Of a DNA stretch of 8,123 nucleotides, positions 4,460-8,123 are shown piece by piece. The stretch is from positions 1 to 8,123 of the forward strand of contig JACZQS010000091.1 of NCBI GenBank assembly GCA_022545625.1, given 5' to 3'. The DNA is from Pseudomonadota bacterium. GTDB lineage: Bacteria > Pseudomonadota > Gammaproteobacteria > GCA-001735895. The position numbers and the translations under genes are program-made. Numbering within the stretch: the first letter of the stretch is position 1; each line of letters begins with the position of its first letter. The notes under the pieces are model-generated. The model saw only the letters and a program-made list of their open reading frames with translations, was not told where the DNA came from and searched no databases.

Positions 4460-7200
4460 TGTCTGCCAATCCCGATACTTTTTTTGAAACTATCGAATTT
4501 ACTCTCAACGGCGCAAGTATTGAGGCACTGCCGGGTGAAACTATCATTCAGGCGGCGCAACGCACCGGTACTGAAATACCTCGTTTATGCTACACCGAGG
4601 GTTTGCGCTCCGATGGTAACTGCCGCGCCTGCATGGTTGAAATTGAGGGTGAGCGAGTTTTAGCACCGAGTTGTTGTCGCAATCCAACTGCCGGGATGGT
4701 GGTTTATTCTGACAATGAACGCGCTCAAAAATCTCAGAAGCTGGTGCTTGAGCTTCTGCTCTCCGATATGCCGGAGCAGTCATACACGATCGACAACGAG
4801 CTGACGCAATGGGCTGATAACCTCGGCGTAACAGCGCCGCGCTTCAAACCACGGCAACAGCCAAAAGCTGACTTGTCGCACCCGGCTATTGCGGTCAACC
4901 TCGATGCCTGTATCCAGTGCACGCGCTGCGTGCGTGCCTGCCGCGAAACCCAGGTCAACGATGTCATTGGTTTCGCCCAGCGTGGTCATCATGCCGAAAT
5001 AGTATTCGATCTCGGCGATCCAATGGGCGAGAGTTCCTGCGTTGCCTGTGGCGAATGCGTCGCGGCTTGCCCGACCGGTGCGTTGAGCAACGCGACTGGC
5101 GCGCACCTGATCGAAGCCGATCGCAAGGTTGACTCGGTATGTCCCTATTGTGGGGTCGGTTGCCTGCTGACTTATCACGTCAAGGACGACAAGATCCTGC
5201 GTGTCGAAGGCCGTGATGGGCCGGCTAATTTCAGCCGGCTCTGTGTCAAGGGACGTTATGGTTTCGACTATGTCAATCACCCACAACGGCTACTCAAACC
5301 GCTAATTCGCAAGGAGGGTGTGCCAAAGGGTCTCAACGAACATTTCGACCCGAGCGACCCGTCGAAAATGTTCCGTGAAGCCAGTTGGGATGAGGCAATG
5401 GCGCTCGCTGCTGGCGGATTGAAGAAGATCAAGGACGAACTGGGGGGTTCGGGACTCGCCGGTTTCGGTTCTGCCAAGGGTAGTAACGAAGAAGCCTATT
5501 TATTTCAAAAACTGGTTCGCGTCGGCTTTGGCACCAATAACGTCGACCATTGTACCCGACTTTGCCACGCTTCCAGCGTCGCCGCGCTACTCGAAGGTAT
5601 CGGTTCGGGCGCGGTCTCGAACCAGGTCGAAGATGTCAAGCAGGCGGAAGTCTTTCTGGTGATCGGCTCAAACCCGTCCACCAATCATCCGGTCGCGGCA
5701 ACCTTCATGAAAAACGCGATCAAGAATGGTAAAAAGCTGATCCTGCTCGACCCGCGTCGTATTGATATCGCGCGTCACGCAACACATTTTTTGCAGTTCA
5801 ATCCAGCGACCGACGTTTCGTTGTTAAATTCAATCCTGCACGTGATTATTGACGAGGGTTTGACCGACGATAAATTTATCGCCGAGCGGACCACTGATTT
5901 TAAAGAATTGAAAGACAATGTCGCCGATTATAGTCCCGAAAAAATGGCAGCCGTGACCGGTATAGACCCTGAAACTGTGCGCGAGGTCGCTCGCCTGTTT
6001 GCGACCTCGAAAGCGTCCATGATCTTTTGGGGTATGGGTATTTCGCAACATATCCACGGTACCGACAATTCGCGTTGTCTGATCGCCCTGTCGATGATTA
6101 CCGGCCAGGTGGGGCGCCCGGGTACTGGATTGCATCCTTTACGCGGGCAAAACAATGTTCAGGGCGCTTCCGATGCTGGATTGATTCCGATGATGTTCCC
6201 TGATTACGAACGCGTCGATAACCCGGAAGCCAACGCCAGATTTTCTAAATACTGGAATGCTGAACTGGATCAGAAGGCCGGGTTGACAGTGGTCGAAATC
6301 ATGCACCAGATCCTTGAAGGTAATATCCGTGGCATGTATATCATGGGTGAAAATCCGGCGATGTCGGATCCGAACCTGAACCACGCGCGTGCCGCACTCG
6401 CCGCGCTCGACCACCTGGTGGTACAGGATTTGTTTCTTACCGAAACCACCGCTTTTGCCGATGTAGTATTGCCTGCTTCCAGCTGGGCCGAGAAGGATGG
6501 CACCGTGTCAAATACTGATCGGCGCGTACAACTGGGTCGTGCTGCAGTGCCTTTACCCGGTGAGGCAAGGCAGGACCTGTGGATTATTCGCGATATCGGC
6601 AAGGGTATTGGCCTCGACTGGAACTACCAGCATGTATCCGAGGTTTACGAAGAAATGCGCGGCGCGATGCCGAGCATTACCGGCATCACCTGGGAGCGTT
6701 TAGAAAAACACGGCTCGGTGACCTACCCTTGCAAAGATGCCGATGATCCCGGTCAGAGCGTGGTATTTGTCGACGATTTCCCCACTGCGAACGGCAAGGC
6801 CAAACTGGTAGCGGCAAGGTCGATTCCCGCTGACGAACAACCCGACGATGAGTACCCTCTGATATTGATTACCGGCCGCCAGCTCGAACACTGGCATACA
6901 GGGTCGATGACGCGTCGTTCCGAAGTGCTGGATGCGATGGAACCGGTTCCGGTGGTCTACGTGAACCAGGAAGATTTACGCGACCTGGGTATCGAAGCGG
7001 GTAGCGAAATTATTGCACGGTCGCGTCGTGGAGAATTACGCGCTTACGCACGCCCGGATTCGGCATTGAAGCGAGGTGAAGTATTTATTCCCTTTTGTTA
7101 CCACGAAGCAGCCGCGAATTTGCTCACCAATGAGGCGCTCGACCCGGTTGGGAAAATACCGGAATTCAAGTATTGCGCGGTGAAGCTGCAGGCAGCTTAG
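4459..7200 (+). CDS. fdsA: NAD+-dependent formate dehydrogenase, catalytic alpha subunit (Mo/W bis-MGD)
   Basis: This 913-residue cytosolic subunit oxidises formate to CO2. The N-terminus is NuoG-like: [2Fe-2S] ligands Cys44, Cys55, Cys58 and Cys72, then two ferredoxin [4Fe-4S] sites (Cys151/154/157/161/194/197/200/204, two Cx2Cx2Cx3C motifs). The molybdopterin oxidoreductase part starts with a [4Fe-4S] site Cys228, Cys231, Cys235, Cys262 and Lys264 (LCVKGRYG). The active site holds Cys369-His370 (HCTRLCHASS), cysteine rather than selenocysteine, and Arg562 in PLRGQNNVQGASD. The C-terminal cofactor-binding domain (about 795-913) includes TGRQLEHWHTGSMTRR. The NuoG His-Cys3 cluster is absent: there is no cysteine between 74 and 150. 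GAGGAA lies 8 nt before the ATG, which overlaps the beta stop by one base. Mo or W cannot be told from the sequence. No fdsC/fdhD or fdsD follows. A 6-bp hairpin (7183-7198) reaches into the stop codon. Confidence 0.95.
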   Translation: MSANPDTFFETIEFTLNGASIEALPGETIIQAAQRTGTEIPRLCYTEGLRSDGNCRACMVEIEGERVLAPSCCRNPTAGMVVYSDNERAQKSQKLVLELLLSDMPEQSYTIDNELTQWADNLGVTAPRFKPRQQPKADLSHPAIAVNLDACIQCTRCVRACRETQVNDVIGFAQRGHHAEIVFDLGDPMGESSCVACGECVAACPTGALSNATGAHLIEADRKVDSVCPYCGVGCLLTYHVKDDKILRVEGRDGPANFSRLCVKGRYGFDYVNHPQRLLKPLIRKEGVPKGLNEHFDPSDPSKMFREASWDEAMALAAGGLKKIKDELGGSGLAGFGSAKGSNEEAYLFQKLVRVGFGTNNVDHCTRLCHASSVAALLEGIGSGAVSNQVEDVKQAEVFLVIGSNPSTNHPVAATFMKNAIKNGKKLILLDPRRIDIARHATHFLQFNPATDVSLLNSILHVIIDEGLTDDKFIAERTTDFKELKDNVADYSPEKMAAVTGIDPETVREVARLFATSKASMIFWGMGISQHIHGTDNSRCLIALSMITGQVGRPGTGLHPLRGQNNVQGASDAGLIPMMFPDYERVDNPEANARFSKYWNAELDQKAGLTVVEIMHQILEGNIRGMYIMGENPAMSDPNLNHARAALAALDHLVVQDLFLTETTAFADVVLPASSWAEKDGTVSNTDRRVQLGRAAVPLPGEARQDLWIIRDIGKGIGLDWNYQHVSEVYEEMRGAMPSITGITWERLEKHGSVTYPCKDADDPGQSVVFVDDFPTANGKAKLVAARSIPADEQPDDEYPLILITGRQLEHWHTGSMTRRSEVLDAMEPVPVVYVNQEDLRDLGIEAGSEIIARSRRGELRAYARPDSALKRGEVFIPFCYHEAAANLLTNEALDPVGKIPEFKYCAVKLQAA

Positions 7201-7238
7201 GGGTTGTCACTATTTTGATTTAATAGATTATTGCTTTT

Positions 7239-7294
7239 TTTCGCACACCAACCCTTTCATTACTTCGTAGTTAATTATGAGTAAGTGTGCGAAA
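7239..7294. repeat. 10-bp-arm inverted repeat in the convergent intergenic region
   Basis: TTTCGCACAC (7239-7248) and GTGTGCGAAA (7285-7294) are perfect inverted copies 36 nt apart. Inside, TTACT (7260-7264) and AGTAA (7280-7284) can extend the stem, or ATTACT/AGTTAAT can form a small inner hairpin. The repeat lies 39 nt after the alpha subunit stop and 111 nt beyond the moaD stop, where a shared terminator is expected. There is no proper T run after the stem on either strand, so termination is only a guess. The rest of 7201-7404 has short hairpins (GTGC-GAA-GCAC at 7383-7393) and no gene. Confidence 0.5.
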
Positions 7295-7404
7295 TACCTT
7301 TTGAGAGAAGCGGCTTGCTAAAATCGAGCTTAACTTGGTAAATCAAGTCCCGCAAAACAAATGGATGGAAATTCCCAGTAATGTGCGAAGCACGTTGCAC
7401 CGCG

Positions 7405-7659
7405 CTAACCCCCGGTCACCGGTGGGAAAAAAGCCACTTCGTCGCCTTCTTTCAACTGGGTATCTGTCTGGCAAATTTCATAATTGACCGCCACGAGGAC
7501 TTTGGTTTCAGCCGAGAATTCGGTTATCCAGGGCTCGCCTCGGTCGACTAATAGTTGAATCACCGCGTCTACGGTTTTACTTTGTTCGCCGAATTCGATT
7601 TCTTCGCCCTTTGACTCCAGGTTTTCACTTAAACGCGCAAAATATTTAATATTGATCAT
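7405..7659 (-). CDS. moaD: molybdopterin synthase small subunit MoaD (sulfur carrier)
   Basis: This 84-residue ubiquitin-fold protein ends in the diagnostic Gly83-Gly84. MoeB adenylates that terminus, which then becomes a thiocarboxylate donating sulfur to precursor Z in the MoaD-MoaE synthase. The start INIKYFARLSE and the end EVAFFPPVTGG are typical, and the length is normal for the family. The ATG at 7659 is preceded by AGGA with a 7-nt gap. That Shine-Dalgarno overlaps the moeA stop (TAGGA), so the two genes are 9 nt apart and probably translationally linked. moaE, often the next gene, is not downstream. The product serves the molybdopterin-dependent formate dehydrogenase encoded convergently, among other enzymes. 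Confidence 0.93.
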   Translation of the reverse strand: MINIKYFARLSENLESKGEEIEFGEQSKTVDAVIQLLVDRGEPWITEFSAETKVLVAVNYEICQTDTQLKEGDEVAFFPPVTGG

Positions 7660-7668
7660 CGACGAGTC

Positions 7669-8123
7669 CTAGGCAAGGTCGAAAAGCTGGATATCGACCA
7701 GGTCACCTTTCTTCACACCCTTATTTTCTGCGGGTAAGACGATAAAGCAATTGGCGCGGCTCATCGATGTCAATATACCCGAACCCTGCATGCCCGTTTT
7801 TTCCACTTGCCATTCGTTGTTTGCTCCTTTACTGACAATGCCGCGTATATATTCATGTCTACCCGGTTTTTTACGCAGATCCTGTAGTGCGCGTGCTTGC
7901 AGTAAATGGATCTGTGACGAAGGCGCGCCTGCTAGTTTTCGGATCGCGTGGGTGACAAATAAACTGAATGTCACCATCACCGCCACAGGATTCCCCGGTA
8001 AGCCCATAAATATGCTCTTCCCGATGGAGCCAAAGGTCAGAGGGCGTCCGGGCTTGATTGCGATTTTCCAGAACTCGGTTTTCCCGATTTCTTCCAGGAC
8101 AGACTTGCTATAATCAGCTTCAC
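7669..8123 (-). CDS. moeA: molybdopterin molybdenumtransferase MoeA, C-terminal part (5' end outside the window)
   Basis: The frame is open to the right edge, giving the last 150 residues of a protein usually about 400 long. MoeA inserts molybdate (or tungstate) into adenylylated molybdopterin. The visible part begins EADYSK, then has FWKIAIKPGRPLTFGSIGK and FMGLPGNPVAVMVTF, hallmarks of the MoeA/gephyrin E-domain active site, followed by the C-terminal beta-barrel domain (about the last 75 residues). An ATG at 8007 is internal (FMGLPGNP) and is not the start. The stop TAG (7671-7669) overlaps the moaD ribosome site. I see no frameshift, so truncation is due only to the window edge. Confidence 0.93.
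   Translation of the reverse strand, partial: EADYSKSVLEEIGKTEFWKIAIKPGRPLTFGSIGKSIFMGLPGNPVAVMVTFSLFVTHAIRKLAGAPSSQIHLLQARALQDLRKKPGRHEYIRGIVSKGANNEWQVEKTGMQGSGILTSMSRANCFIVLPAENKGVKKGDLVDIQLFDLA

Noticed and set aside
5563..5565. Possible selenocysteine at the formate dehydrogenase active site
   Set aside because: The codon is TGC (Cys369), not TGA, so this is a cysteine enzyme.
7183..7198. AAGCTG-CAGG-CAGCTT hairpin at the end of the alpha subunit gene as a terminator
   Set aside because: It lies within the coding end and stop codon and has no T run directly after it; the nearest T run is about 35 nt away.
7751..8113. 120-residue plus-strand frame at the right edge
   Set aside because: It is antisense to the clear moeA reading frame.

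Overview
The window looks like chromosomal DNA of a proteobacterium, probably a gammaproteobacterium. The evidence is a DUF1285 protein, close resemblance of the formate dehydrogenase to proteobacterial enzymes, compact operons and moderate GC content. Genus cannot be told from the sequence. No mobile element, CRISPR array, tRNA or rRNA was seen.

Layout. (1) Positions 1-2442, minus strand: a three-gene operon read leftward. A recognisable sigma70 promoter (2414-2442) is followed by a DUF1285 protein (1828-2385), a class IV PLP aminotransferase with a GTG start (892-1803) and a P-loop sulfotransferase-like protein (149-895), whose ATG overlaps the aminotransferase stop as ATGA. (2) Positions 2386-2746: a divergent intergenic region. 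It holds the promoter of the leftward operon, a set of interlaced G/C-block inverted repeats, a probable rightward promoter and an 18-bp perfect palindrome, GATCTGGTATACCAGATC, that overlaps the predicted transcription start. (3) Positions 2747-7200, plus strand: a two-gene operon for a soluble NAD+-dependent molybdenum/tungsten formate dehydrogenase. The beta subunit is a NuoE-NuoF (FdsG-FdsB) fusion. It is joined by a TAATG overlap to the catalytic alpha subunit, which has a NuoG-like N-terminus. (4) Positions 7201-7404: a convergent intergenic region with a 10-bp-arm inverted repeat. (5) Positions 7405-8123, minus strand: moaD and the C-terminal part of moeA, which runs off the right edge.

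How the genes fit together. The alpha subunit oxidises formate to CO2 at a bis-molybdopterin Mo or W centre with a cysteine ligand (Cys369). Electrons pass through three [4Fe-4S] clusters and one [2Fe-2S] cluster to the beta subunit, which reduces NAD+ at FMN. MoaD (sulfur carrier of molybdopterin synthase) and MoeA (metal insertion) make the cofactor this enzyme needs, so the neighbourhood is functionally coherent although the two operons converge. The leftward operon appears unrelated to formate. Its aminotransferase and sulfotransferase-like genes match, as I recall, a domain pair found fused in plant proteins annotated as branched-chain aminotransferase-like.

Most of the window is well-understood metabolism. 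The points most worth a second look are the GntR-type palindrome on the formate dehydrogenase promoter, the missing PLP-binding glutamate and P-loop partner of the aminotransferase, and the alpha subunit's lack of the His-Cys3 iron-sulfur cluster.
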